From Arthrobacter sp. Hiyo8 (GTDB taxonomy: Bacteria; Actinomycetota; Actinomycetes; Actinomycetales; Micrococcaceae): a stretch of 64,000 nucleotides of DNA. The notes under the pieces are model-generated. The model made no database searches. It saw nothing but the letters and a program-made list of their open reading frames with translations, and was not told where the DNA came from. The translations under genes and the position numbers were made by a program. Positions 32,847 to 42,951 of this stretch are shown here, one piece after another (position 1 is the stretch's first letter; every line of letters starts with the position of its first letter). The DNA lies in contig AP014719.1 in NCBI GenBank assembly GCA_001549895.1, positions 4,154,001 to 4,218,000 on the forward strand. The letters run 5' to 3'.

Positions 32847-34408
32847 GTGTTCAATTCACTCTCTGACCGGTTGACAGCAACCTTCAAGAATCTCCGTGGC
32901 AAGGGCCGCCTCACTGAGGCCGACGTCGACGCCACCGTCCGCGAGATCAGGCGTGCCCTTTTGGACGCCGACGTTGCCGTGCCCGTGGTCCGCGAGTTCA
33001 CCGGCCGCATCCGTGAACGCGCCTTGGCGCCGAGGTTTCCGCGGCACTGAACCCGAGCCAGCAGATCGTCAAGATCGTCAATGAGGAACTCCAGGAGATC
33101 CTCGGCGGCGAGACCCGCCGTATCCGCTTGGCGAAGACCGGGCCCACCATCATCATGCTCGCCGGCTTGCAGGGTGCGGGTAAGACCACCCTCGCGGGCA
33201 AGCTTGCCAAATGGCTCAAGGCGCAAGGCCACAGCCCTGTGCTCGTTGCCGCCGACCTCCAGCGTCCAAACGCCGTTACGCAGCTCCAGATTGTCGGCGA
33301 ACGGGCCGGCGTACCTGTGTTCGCTCCGCACCCCGGCACCACCTCGGATCTGGATGTTCCCACCGGCGACCCGTCGCCGTCGCACGCGCCGGCGTCGACG
33401 AAGCCCGGCAGAAGCTGCACGACGTCGTGATCGTGGACACCGCGGGACGCCTCGGCGTCGACGCCGAAATGATGGACCAGGCGCGCCGTATCCGCCAGGC
33501 GATCATCCCGAACGAAGTGCTGTTCGTCATTGACTCCATGATCGGCCAGGACGCCGTCAACACGGCAGTTGCCTTCGACGAAGGCGTCAACTTCACCGGC
33601 GTCGTGCTGTCGAAGCTCGACGGCGACGCCGCGGTGGTGCCGCGCTCTCGGTCGCGTCCGTCACCGGCAAGCCGGTCATGTTCGCATCCACCGGCGAAGG
33701 CCTGGACGACTTCGAACTGTTCCACCCGGACCGCATGGCTTCCCGCATCCTCGACATGGGTGACGTTCTCACCCTGATCGAACAGGCCGAGAAGAACTGG
33801 GACAAGGATGAAGCGGCCCGGATGGCGAAGAAGTTCGCCGACCAGGAAGACTTCACCCTGGACGACTTCCTCGCCCAGATGCAGCAGATCCGCAACATGG
33901 GCTCCATGAAGAAAATGCTCATGATGATGCCGGGTGCGCAGAACATCCGCCAGCAGCTGGAGCAGTTCGACGAGCGGGAAATCGATCGCGTGGAGGCGAT
34001 TGTCCGCTCCATGACCCGCACGAGCGTCTGGCTCCGAAGATCATCAACGGCTCCCGTCGGGCCCGCATCGCCCGTGGTTCCGGTGTGCACGTCTCCGAGG
34101 TCAACGGCCTCCTGGAGCGTTTTGCGCAGGCCCAGAAGATGATGAAGAAGCTGGCCCAGGGCGGCGGCATGCCCGGGATGCCTGGCATGCCCGGCCTCGG
34201 TGGCGGGTCCCGCAAGGCAAGCAAGAATGCGCCCAAGAAGAAGGCCCGTTCCGGAAACCCCGCCAAGGCTGCCCAGGAACTGCGCGACGCCGAGAACAAG
34301 CGGGCGAACGCCGTCCGCACCGGCGCGGCATTCGGCCAGCCTTCCGGCGACTTCGACCCCTCACAGCTGAACCTGCCCAAGGGCTTCGACAAGTTCCTCG
34401 GCAAGTAG
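32847..34408 (+). CDS. ffh: Signal recognition particle protein (several frameshifts)
   Basis: Binds signal peptides and 4.5S RNA. The N domain begins MFNSLSDRLTATFKNLRGKG; the GTPase has LAGLQGAGKTTLAGKLAKWL, DTAGRLGVD and SKLDGDARGG; the methionine-rich M domain runs from FTLDDFLAQMQQIRNMGSM. The C-terminus is a Met/Gly-Pro tract then a basic tail. Breaks near 33030, 33370, 33640 and 34020 are single missing bases. GTG start at 32847. The 66-bp palindrome copy 2 starts 8 bases after the stop. Confidence 0.93.
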
Positions 34409-34416
34409 CCGTCCCA

Positions 34417-34482
34417 CCCAACTGGCTAGCAGTAGGTGTCGTTTTGACCCCTCAGAACGACAACAACTGCTAGTGAGTTGGG
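34417..34482. repeat. 66-bp intergenic palindrome, copy 2
   Basis: Same length and outer arms as copy 1 (CCCAACTGGCTAGCAG ... CTGCTAGTGAGTTGGG), with inner GTCGTTTT/AGAACGAC. The arms differ from copy 1 at several positions. It lies directly after ffh and is the likely ffh terminator. Confidence 0.85.
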
Positions 34483-34511
34483 TTGTCAGCCCCGTGCCAT
34501 AGGCTGGGGGG

Positions 34512-35256
34512 ATGCAAAAGCAGCGCGTCGTGTTCGTCCATGGAGCAGGCACATTCGGCGCTGCGGCGTGGCCGAAACAGCATGGCATGGCGCTGGCGTA
34601 CGATGCACTGTTCCTGAAACGCCACGGCTTTGATGCGCAGACCGAGCCTTTGGAATCCGATGTTGCAGCCGATGTGGAGATTATCCTCGAGTGCCTCGGA
34701 GCTCGGGAGGCCGCATCGGCCCCGGCCCGCGCGTGGGGCCATGTGGTCGCGCACTCGCAAGGCGCGATTTCCGCCATGTTGGCCGCGGTGGAGCGGCCGG
34801 ACCTGGTCCGCTCCCTCGTGCTGGTGGAACCGGCTTGTCTTTCCTTGACAGCTGAATTACCCGCCACCGCGGCGTACCGGGCACTCATGGAGCCGTTGTT
34901 CCGGATCCGGCACGAACTCAGCGATGACGATTACCAACGCGAATTCGTCCGCAGGGCGTTTTCTTCCGAGGCGGCTGTCCTCAGCACCCCGGAGGCCGGC
35001 GAACCGCGCGACGCCTGCGGCTCCAGGCTCCGCCGTGGGAAGCGCCCCTGCACATTGTGCCGGGAGTTCCCACGCTTGTGCTGACCGGTGGTTGGGAACC
35101 CCTCTACGAAGAGATCGCCGGCTACTTGCAGGAAACCGCGCCCTCCACCGCGTTGCGGCTGGAGGACACCGGCCTCATGACTCAGTTGAAGGAGACCGGA
35201 TCATCCGCTCCTTCATCGCGGATGCCAGCCGCGCAGGATCAGTCCAGGCTTCCTGA
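34512..35256 (+). CDS. Alpha/beta-fold hydrolase (two frameshifts)
   Basis: VVFVHGAGTFGAAAW is the oxyanion-hole strand and VVAHSQGAISAMLAAVERPD carries the nucleophile Ser (AHSQG). GVPTLVLTGGWEPLYEEIAGYL brings the acid-residue strand. Breaks near 34985 and 35185; the repaired C-terminus IIRSFIADASRAG ends at 35256. About 248 residues. Likely an esterase or thioesterase-type enzyme of unknown substrate. Confidence 0.75.
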
Positions 35257-35261
35257 TCAGT

Positions 35262-37080
35262 TCAGGTTTCCTGACGCCGCCTCACGTTTTCCTGCGGGAA
35301 CCTCAAGCTCGGGCAAGTAGACCTTGCCCCCTGATGCCAGGAACTCCTCGCTCTTTTCGCGCATGCCGCTATACATTTCCGCGATGGCCGCTTGGGAATC
35401 AGCCGAGCCGTATTCGTCGCGGATGTCCTGGCTAATGCGCATGGAGCAGAATTTTGGTCCGCACATGGAGCAGAAGTGCGCCGTCTTGGCCGGTTCTGCC
35501 GGGAGTGTCTCGTCGTGGAAGGATTCGGCCGTGACCGGATCCAACGACAGCGCGAACTGGTCACGCCAGCGGAACTCGAAGCGGCCTTGGACAGCGCATC
35601 GTCGCGTTCGTGGGCGCCGGGGTGTCCCTTGGCCAGGTCAGCGGCGTGGGCGGCGATTTTGTACGTGATCACGCCGGTCTTGACGTCGTCCTTGTTGGGC
35701 AGGCCCAAGTGTTCCTTCGGGGTGACGTAGCAAAGCATCGCGGTTCCGTAGCGTGCGATCTCCGTCGCGCCGATGGCGGAGGTGATGTGGTCGTAGCCCG
35801 GGCGACGTCGGTGACAAGGGGCCCAGCGTGTAGAACGGCGCGCCGTCACACAGCTCCTGCTGGCGCTCCACGTTCTCCCGCACCAGGTGGAACGGGATGT
35901 GTCCGGGCCTTCGACCATGACCTGCACGTCGTACTGCCACGCGCGCTTCGTGAGCTCGGCCAAGGTGTCCAGCTCGGCGAACTGCGCGGCGTCGTTCGCG
36001 TCCGCCGTCGCGCCCGGGCGCAGTCCATCACCCAGCGAGAACGCGACGTCGTACTTGGCGAAGATTTCGCAGAGCTCGTCGAAGTGGGTGTAGAGGAAGT
36101 TTTCCTCGTGGTGGGCCAGGCACCAGCCCGCCATGATGGAGCCGCCACGGGAAACGATGCCCGTCACGCGGTTCGCGGTGAGCGGCACGTACCGCAGCAA
36201 CACGCCGGCGTGGATGGTCATGTAGTCCACGCCCTGCTCGCACTGCTCAATGACGGTGTCGCGGAAGATTTCCCACGTGAGCTTGTTGGCTTCGCCGTTG
36301 ACCTTCTCGAGGGCCTGGTAGATGGGCACGGTGCCGATCGGTACGGGGGAGTTACGAATGATCCATTCGCGGGTGGTGTGGATGTCATCGCCCGTGGACA
36401 GGTCCATGACGGTGTCGGCGCCCCATTGCGTTGCCCACTGCAACTTGTCCACTTCTTCGGCGATGGAGCTGGTGACGGCCGAGTTGCCGATATTGGCGTT
36501 GATCTTCACCAGGAACGCCTTGCCGATGATCATCGGTTCGGATTCGGGGTGGTTGATGTTGTTGGGGATGATGGCCCGGCCGGCAGCGACCTCGCTGCGG
36601 ACGAGTTCCACATCGCAGTTTTCGCGAAGTGCCACGAACTGCATTTCGGGCGTGACGATGCCCTGTTTCGCGTAATGCATCTGTGTCACGGTCTTGCCGT
36701 CGACGGCGCGGCGGGCACCGGCTGAGCCCCTTCCACTCCGCGGAGGCGGCGCCGCGGCGCACGGCCGACTTGCCGTCGTCGAGCAGGTTCCGTTCGCGGC
36801 CGCTGTAGGCCTCAGTGTCGCCGCGGGCTTCGATCCACTCGCTGCGGAACGGTTCGAGGCCCACTACGGGATCACTCCCGGGTCCGGCGGTCCGGTACAC
36901 CTGGAACGGGGCGTTGGCCTCGCCGTTGGGGGACGGTTCGAGGGCGATTTCCGTCACTGGAACCCGGATTCCCGTGTCGGCATCCTCCAGGAACGCGAGG
37001 GAATGCGACTTGAGGGATTGGGTCACATCGTGGTCCGATCCCTTTTGGGTAGGGCTCAGCTGTGTTTCTTTGGTGCTCAA
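35262..37080 (-). CDS. thiC: Phosphomethylpyrimidine synthase (several frameshifts)
   Basis: Radical-SAM enzyme that turns AIR into the thiamine pyrimidine. MHYAKQGIVTPEMQFVALREN, DTVMDLSTGDDIHTTREWII and MVEGPGHIPFHLVREN (repaired) are core motifs, and CSMCGPKFCSM near the C-terminus binds the iron-sulfur cluster. Breaks near 36728, 35900, 35808 and 35590. I take TTG at 37080 as start (STKETQLSP); GTG at 37092 is an alternative. Preceded by a TPP riboswitch. Confidence 0.92.
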
Positions 37081-37087
37081 AGGATTA

Positions 37088-37176
37088 CTCACTTCCTTCG
37101 CCGGCATTACCCGGACAGGTTCAACGGTCGCAGGCTGCATCAGCCCGATCTCAGCCCTTGCAAGGGCCCCCGTGTG
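37088..37176 (-). promoter_or_regulatory. TPP riboswitch (THI element)
   Basis: Read on the minus strand, GGGCTGAGATCGGGCTGATG and GACCGTTGAACCTGTCCGGG, then TAATGCCGGCGAAGGAAGTG, are the conserved THI-box halves. It ends about 8 bases before the thiC start, so thiamine pyrophosphate probably blocks translation initiation. Confidence 0.95.
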
Positions 37177-37260
37177 GTCGTAGACGAAGCTACCACAGCT
37201 GCCAGCGCTTGTGACAGATGTGACCGCGCCGGCGAAGCTCCCGGGAACTAGGGTGGAATC

Positions 37261-38348
37261 ATGGCGGAAATCATCGAATTCAGCGGCGCCGTCCTCACCG
37301 GGCCGGAGGAGGAACGGCGCGGCCTCTGGTCGGTCGACGGACGGCTGACCTTCGTCCGGCCCCTTGCGAAGCCCGACGTCGTCCTGGACGGTTGGGTGCT
37401 TCCCGGCCTGGTCGACGCGCATTGCCACGTTGGCTTGGGCAAGGGCGGAGCTGTCGACGAGGAGACTGCCGCCTGCAGGCGACTGCGGACCGGAATGCCG
37501 GGACCCTCTTGATCCGCGATGCCGGATCCGCAAGCGACACGCGCTGGCTGCAACGCCGGGCGGACATGCCGAGGATCATCCGCGCGGGCAGGCACATCGC
37601 GAGGCAACGGCGGTACATCCCGGGCTGGCCGAAGAGGTGGAGCCGGAGGATCTGATGGAGGCAGTCCGCAAGCAGGCGCGGTCCGGAGACGGCTGGGTCA
37701 AGATCGTGGGGACTGGATCGACCGCTCCGCCGGGATCTCGGCCCGTCCTTTCCGGCCGCCGTCGTCAAGGACGCCGTCGCGGCCGCACACGACGAGGGGC
37801 GCGGGTGACCGCCCATTGCTTCGCCGAAGGGACAATCGATGACATGCTCGACGCCGGGATCGACTGCATCGAGCACGCCACCGGATTGTTGCCCCACCAC
37901 ATTCCCGGCTGCTGGACCAGGATGTGCCGATTGTCCCCACGCTCATCAACATTGCGACGTTTCCGGACATCGCGAAGCAGGCTGAAACCAAATTTCCGCG
38001 CTACGCCGCCCACATGATCGCGTTGTGGGAGGGCAGGCATGAGCGGGTCCTTGAGGCGTTCGACGCCGGAGTGCGGGTGTACGCCGGAACCGACGCCGGA
38101 AGCGTCATCAAACACGGCCGGATCGGCGAGGAGATCCTGGAACTCCAGCGGGCGGGTCTTCCGGCGGCCGCCGCCCTCGATGCTGCCTGCTGGTCCGCCC
38201 GTGAGTGGTTGGGTGCCGACGGCATCAGCGAAGGCGCCAGCGCAGACGTCGTGCTCTACGCAAAGGATCCCGAGCGTCCCTAGAGATCGTGCTGCAGCCC
38301 GGATGCACCGTTCTGAGGGGACACATTTCAGGAAGCGCCGGGCATTAG
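37261..38348 (+). CDS. Amidohydrolase-family metal-dependent hydrolase (several frameshifts)
   Basis: WVLPGLVDAHCHVGLG has the HxH metal site after a short N-terminal beta-domain; VTAHCFAEGTIDDMLDAGIDCIEH supplies the later metal histidines, and VYAGTDAGSVIKHGRIGEE the catalytic Asp. These resemble imidazolonepropionase/prolidase-type amidohydrolases. Breaks near 37475, 37600, 37735 and 37912. A further missing C near 38280 extends the C-terminus as LEIVLQPGCTVLRGH to a TAG at 38346. Substrate unknown. Confidence 0.75.
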
Positions 38349-38355
38349 GAATAAA

Positions 38356-38367
38356 TTGAAGCTTCAA
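38356..38367. promoter_or_regulatory. Perfect 12-bp palindrome before the VOC gene
   Basis: TTGAAGCTTCAA lies 60 bases upstream of the VOC dioxygenase-like gene. MarR-type repressors bind such short palindromes near ring-cleavage genes; that link is inference. Confidence 0.35.
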
Positions 38368-38426
38368 GTAATTTAGATACATAGAGGTTGCCGAAGGGCG
38401 GCGCCACAAAAAGCCGGGAGTTTCAC

Positions 38427-39303
38427 ATGACCATCACATCCAGCCAGGATCTCCTTCCTGCCGAACTCACCATGGGCACTGTCATGCTCAAAGTGGGGGA
38501 CATGAAGCTCATGGGCGACTACTACCAGCGGGCGCTGGGGCTGGACGTTGTCGCCGAACAGGACGGCGGGCTCTACTTCGGCCGGCTAGGCAAGCCGTTG
38601 GTGCACCTCGCGCCGGCCGCTGGTCTCCAGATCCCGGGCCGCGGAGAGGCCGGACTCTTCCACACGGCGCTGCTTTTCGAGGACCAGCCCTCGCTCGCCG
38701 CAACTGTTGCCTCCGCTGCGCAGTATGAACCCCACGCCTTCGTCGGCAGTGCCGACCACTTGGTCAGCGAAGCCTTCTACTTCACCGACCCGAGGGCAAC
38801 GGCATCGAACTCTACTACGACAAGCCCGTGAAGGCTGGGAGTGGAACGGCAGCTCGGTCGTGATGGACAGCTTGCCGCTCCCGCCGCAGCGCTACCTCCA
38901 GCAGTACCTGAGTGAAGCGGCCGTGACGGGCCAGCATGGGGCGGGCGCCGGCGTCGGGCACGTCCACCTCCAGGTGGGCGACGTGAAGACCGCCCATGAT
39001 TTCTACGTCGACACCCTCGGCTTCGAGCAGACCGCCGGCTGGCACGGGCAGGCACTGTTTGTCTCCGCGGGCGGCTACCACCACCACATGGCCATGAACG
39101 TGTGGAACAGCCGCGGTGCAGGCCCGCGCAAGGACACCCTCGGCCTCGGCGAAGTGGTCATCGAAGTGCCGTCAGGAGACGACGTCGGCGCGCTCGCCGA
39201 TCGCCTCAAGGTAGCGGGCATCGCCTCGCACCACACGGGCCAGGAGCTCCGCTTCGAGGACCCGTGGCGCAACCGCCTGCGGGTCGCGGTCCGCTACGCT
39301 TGA
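38427..39303 (+). CDS. Two-domain VOC (glyoxalase/extradiol dioxygenase-like) protein (two frameshifts)
   Basis: Two vicinal-oxygen-chelate modules: the first has MLKVGDMKLMGDYYQRALGL and AGLFHTALLF; the second GHVHLQVGDVKTAHDFYVDTL, GYHHHMAMNVW and a terminal LRFEDPWRNRLRV. Metal ligands (His, His, Glu) are placed as in CatE-type catechol 2,3-dioxygenases. Two compensating breaks near 38790 and 38832 restore EGNGIELYYDKP. ATG at 38427 behind GGGAG. Substrate not determined. Confidence 0.8.
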
Positions 39304-39373
39304 TCCGACGGCGTGGCGCATCTCGGCCGCTGCGCCGCAGCTCCGTTGGCACGACTGAATGAGAGTACTTTCC

Positions 39374-39815
39374 ATGGGCTTTGCTGAAATCTTTGTTGCC
39401 ACCCACGATGAAGCACTCAAGAGGGCCGCTGCCCTGGAGAAGGGCAGCGACGTATCCGGCGCCGCGGTACGGATCCCGGGAATCAGCGATTTCGAAGTAG
39501 AACAACTCGGCGACCTCGCGGGCACGGCCGTGCACGCAGGCGGGCCGACTATGAGCTTGCTTTGGTGGACGTCACCAGCGACGCCTTGCTGGGCGTCCCG
39601 GAAGCGATGGTGCGTGCCCTGTCTGAGCTCCTTAGCTACGAGACCGAAGGCGAAGGGAACGTCCTCGACGACGTCGCCGAACGCTGGGCGGCCCAAGAGG
39701 ACATGCCCTTTGATGCCCAACAGGCCCGCCTGTACGTCCAGCAGTTGGCGGCCTCGCGAGCGACGTCGAAAAGGCCGAACGGGGCGGTCTCTACGTCTGG
39801 TCCGCTGAGCAGTAA
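39374..39815 (+). CDS. Conserved hypothetical protein (two frameshifts)
   Basis: I do not recognise the family. After repair it is about 147 residues, begins MGFAEIFVATHDEALKRAAAL, has GGADYELALVDVTSDALLG in the middle and ends LYVWSAEQ. No membrane helix or signal is visible. Breaks near 39540 and 39757 are single bases. Codon use matches the host. Confidence 0.65.
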
Positions 39816-40010
39816 TCCCGCAGAAAAGCCGCCGCACGGACCGCGTGTTCGAAATACTGTCCGCCATCTGGCACAATGGACAGGTACTCGATCCGCGCGG
39901 CCCCTCTCTCCGTGTGTGCATCTTGTCCTTGGAACCCTCAAGTATGGCCCGCCCCACGGGTGCAGAACGACGGGCTCAACCCCGTTTCAGAAACAGGAGT
40001 GACCACAAAA

Positions 40011-40433
40011 GTGGCCGTAAAGATTCGCCTTAAGCGCTTCGGTAAGATGCGCGCACCGTACTACCGCATCGTCGTCATGGACTCCCGCGCCAAGCGCGAT
40101 GGCCGTGCGATTGAAGAAATCGGCAAGTACCACCCCACCGAAGAGCCCTCGTACATCGAGGTTGTCTCCGAGCGTGCACAGTACTGGCTGTCCGTCGGCG
40201 CCCAGCCGACCGAGCAGGTTGCCGCGATCCTCAAGATCACCGGTGACTGGCAGAAGTTCAAGGGCCTCCCGGGCCAGGAAGGCACGCTGAAGACCAAGGT
40301 CGCCAAGCCTGCTTTCGTTGCACCGGAGAAGGGTTCCGTCATCATTCCGGAAGCCATCACCAAGAAGGCCAAGCAGTCGGAAGCAACTGAAGCTCCCGCT
40401 GACGCTGAAGCAGAGACCACCGAGGCTGAGTAA
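40011..40433 (+). CDS. rpsP: Ribosomal protein bS16
   Basis: 30S subunit protein. MAVKIRLKRFGKMRAPYYRIVV and GRAIEEIGKYHP are diagnostic; an actinobacterial C-terminal Ala/Glu-rich tail follows. Intact, 140 residues. The GTG at 40011 gives the standard start; AGGAG sits upstream at 39995. First gene of the rpsP-khpA-rimM-trmD-rplS run. Confidence 0.95.
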   Translation: MAVKIRLKRFGKMRAPYYRIVVMDSRAKRDGRAIEEIGKYHPTEEPSYIEVVSERAQYWLSVGAQPTEQVAAILKITGDWQKFKGLPGQEGTLKTKVAKPAFVAPEKGSVIIPEAITKKAKQSEATEAPADAEAETTEAE

Positions 40434-40434
40434 G

Positions 40435-40676
40435 TTGCTGGCAGAAGCGCTCGAGCACTTGGTCCGCGGGATCGTTGACAGCCCTGAGGACGTCAAGGTC
40501 AGTGCCAAGAACAACCGCCGCGGGGAATCCCTCGAGGTGCGCGTTCACCAGGACGACCTCGGACGGGTGATCGGTCGCCAGGGTCGCACCGCACGCGCTT
40601 TGCGCACTGTGATTGCGGCATTGGCGGCGGCGAGCAGGTGCGGGTCGACGTCGTCGACACCGACCGTCGCCGGTAA
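40435..40676 (+). CDS. khpA: KH-domain RNA-binding protein KhpA (one frameshift)
   Basis: A small RNA chaperone. LLAEALEHLVRGIVDSPEDV opens it; the KH loop reads GRVIGRQGRTARALRTVI. Frame is lost near 40625 (ALAGGEQVRVDVVDTDRR). TTG start one base after the rpsP stop codon. About 80 residues after repair, typical length. Confidence 0.9.
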
Positions 40677-40699
40677 CGCGCTCAGCAATACTTGTCTTA

Positions 40700-40744
40700 A
40701 ATCCGGCCCTTCACCAGATTATGGTGGAGGGGCCGGATTGTTTT
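40700..40744 (+). terminator. Hairpin between khpA and rimM
   Basis: AATCCGGCCCTTCACC pairs with GGTGGAGGGGCCGGATT around AGATTAT, followed by GTTTT. It is a good intrinsic terminator and may reduce readthrough into rimM-trmD. Confidence 0.7.
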
Positions 40745-40804
40745 ACGAGCAAACCCAGCCGTGGGTCCCTCATCCGGGCCCAGCGAAGAAATCAGAGGAA
40801 CCCC

Positions 40805-41365
40805 ATGCAGCTCCAGGTTGCCCGAATCGGCAAGCCCCACGGAATCCGCGGCGAAGTCACCGTCCAGGTGCTCACCGATGCCCCTGGCGATCGTTTCGTC
40901 CCGGGCACCGAATTTGTGGTGGAGCCCGCGAAGGCCGGCCCTTGACCATCAGCAGCGCCCGGTGGAACAAGGACATCCTATTGCTCGGTTTCGAAGAGAT
41001 CTCCACGCGCAACCAGGCGGAGGAAATCCGCGGCGCGAAGCTGTTCATCGAGACCGAAGAGCTGGAAGAGGACGACGACGAAGGCTGGTACGAGCATGAG
41101 CTCGTCGCCTTGAGGTCCGCGTCGGCTCGCAGACCGTAGGTAAGGTGACCGCGCTCAACACCATGCCGGTCCAGGACCTGCTGGTCATTGAAGACATTGA
41201 CGGCAAGGAAATCCTGGTGCCCTTCGTCGAAGAGATCGTGCCCGAGGTCAACGTCGAAGACGGCTACGTGTTGCTCACGCCTCCGCCGGGCTCTTCGAAC
41301 TGAACACTGATGCTTCCGGCACCGATACGGAAGAGGACGACGCTGAAACCAAGGATGGCGCCTAA
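40805..41365 (+). CDS. rimM: 16S rRNA processing protein RimM (two or three frameshifts)
   Basis: Helps 30S head maturation. MQLQVARIGKPHGIRGEVTV is the standard N-terminus; RNQAEEIRGAKLFIETEEL and the PRC-barrel DLLVIEDIDGKEILVPFVEEIV follow. Breaks near 40941, 41110 and possibly 41282. The C-terminus is an acidic tail. The stop adjoins the trmD ATG directly. Confidence 0.92.
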
Positions 41366-42322
41366 ATGCGCATTGATGTCGTCAGCATCTTTCCCGAGTA
41401 CCTGGCGCCGCTTGAGCTTTCCCTCATAGGCAAGGCCCGCCAGGATGGGCTCTTGGAGGTCAATGTCCATGACTTGAGGGCCTTCACCACCGACAAACAC
41501 CGCACCGTGGACGACACTCCGTATGGTGGCGGTGCGGGCATGGTCATGAAGGCCGAGCCCTGGGCCCAGGCCTTGGAATCCATTGCCTTTGCACAAAATG
41601 CCGAAGTTGGAACTGCCGCGCCTGAGCGCTCGTCGGACGCGCCGGCGAAAAAGCCGGTCCTGATTGTGCCGTCGCCCGCGGGGGAGCGCTTCAACCAGGC
41701 ACTCGCCTATGAGCTCGCCGAGGAAGAGCAGCTCGTTTTCGCCTGCGGCCGCTATGAAGGCATTGACGAACGCGTCATGGAGTGGGCGGCAGGGCACTTC
41801 ACCGTGCGTCCGGTCAGCTTGGGCGACTATGTCCTCAACGGCGGCGAAGTCGCAGTCCTGGCCATGGTCGAGGCCATCGGACGCCTGCTTCCGGGCGTCG
41901 TCGGCAATCCCGAATCCTTGGTGGAGGAATCCCATTCGGACGGCTTGCTGGAATATCCGGTCTACACGAAGCCCTCGTCATGGCGCGATCGTGACGTGCC
42001 CGCGGTCCTCTTGAGCGGTAACCACGGGAAGATCGCCCAGTGGCGCCGCCACGAACAGTTCCGCCGCACGGCGGAACGTCGCCCGGACCTCCTCGCAGAG
42101 TTCGACGCCGGCCACCTGGCACGTGCGGACCGCACGGCTTTCGGTGAACTCGGGTACGACGTCGTCGATGGCCGGTTGCGGCGCCGCCGGACAGCGACCT
42201 CCCGGACAGCGACCTCCCGGACTGAGCCTCCCGCCGTCGGGCAACTTCATGCTCCACCCGACCGCAGGAACCGGGCCGCATTCGCGGGATTCGCCGGAAC
42301 CCGCGGGGTGTGGCAGAATTAA
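41366..42322 (+). CDS. trmD: tRNA (guanine37-N1)-methyltransferase
   Basis: Methylates G37 of tRNAs. MRIDVVSIFPEYLAPL, DDTPYGGGAGMVMK, ACGRYEGIDERV and SLGDYVLNGGEVAVLAM are the trefoil-knot SAM motifs. The catalytic part ends near GYDVVDGRLRRR. A 15-base tandem repeat (42187-42222) follows; in the read frame it gives RTATSRTATSRT and a long tail. One missing base would instead give PDSDLPDSDLPD and a stop at 42223, which I think is more natural. Confidence 0.93.
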   Translation: MRIDVVSIFPEYLAPLELSLIGKARQDGLLEVNVHDLRAFTTDKHRTVDDTPYGGGAGMVMKAEPWAQALESIAFAQNAEVGTAAPERSSDAPAKKPVLIVPSPAGERFNQALAYELAEEEQLVFACGRYEGIDERVMEWAAGHFTVRPVSLGDYVLNGGEVAVLAMVEAIGRLLPGVVGNPESLVEESHSDGLLEYPVYTKPSSWRDRDVPAVLLSGNHGKIAQWRRHEQFRRTAERRPDLLAEFDAGHLARADRTAFGELGYDVVDGRLRRRRTATSRTATSRTEPPAVGQLHAPPDRRNRAAFAGFAGTRGVWQN

Positions 42323-42513
42323 CCCTTGTGTCTACTGGGTTCGCGCCTGCCACAGGGGGAGCGTCACCAACAGCCTGACAACCCGGAACCGCCAATCAGT
42401 GGCGGTACCGGACTTGAAAATCTTCGGCGGTAATTTCCGGCCGGCCTTGCGCCCCGGGCTTGCCCGCCGTGACCCAAAGTGGATGACCTGTGGCGTTCAC
42501 CAGGAGTGGATTA

Positions 42514-42873
42514 ATGCATATCCTCGATAGCGTAGATGCAGCTTCGCTGCGTAACGATGTTCCCGAGTTCCGCGCGGGTGACACCATCAAGGTTCACGTG
42601 AACATCATTGAAGGCAAGAACTCCCGCGTCCAGGTCTTCCAGGGCTTCGTCCTGGGTCGCCAGGGTGACGGCGTTCGCGAAACCTTCACGGTCCGCAAGG
42701 TCTCCTTCGGTGTCGGCGTAGAGCGTACCTTCCCGGTTCACTCCCCGATCATCGAGAAGATCGAGGTCGTCACCAAGGGTGACGTCCGCCGCGCCAAGCT
42801 CTACTACATGCGCGCACTGCGCGGTAAGGCTGCGAAGATCAAGGAAAAGCGCGACTTCGCCACCGGCAAGTAG
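42514..42873 (+). CDS. rplS: Ribosomal protein bL19
   Basis: 50S protein at the subunit interface. Intact, 119 residues: FRAGDTIKVHVNIIEGKNSR and RVQVFQGFVLGRQGDGVRETF identify it. ATG at 42514 behind AGGAG. The 190 bases before it contain a small hairpin ACCGCCA/TGGCGGT near 42388. Confidence 0.96.
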   Translation: MHILDSVDAASLRNDVPEFRAGDTIKVHVNIIEGKNSRVQVFQGFVLGRQGDGVRETFTVRKVSFGVGVERTFPVHSPIIEKIEVVTKGDVRRAKLYYMRALRGKAAKIKEKRDFATGK

Positions 42874-42951
42874 GTCTTTCGACCAACAGCGGGTCCTGGA
42901 TTCGTGTCCGGCCTGCGCCGGAGAAATCCGCAACGCAACAGGAAACGAATC

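Noticed and set aside
42187..42222. 15-base tandem units as a CRISPR or VNTR array
   Set aside because: Only two full copies, no spacers, and they lie inside the trmD end.
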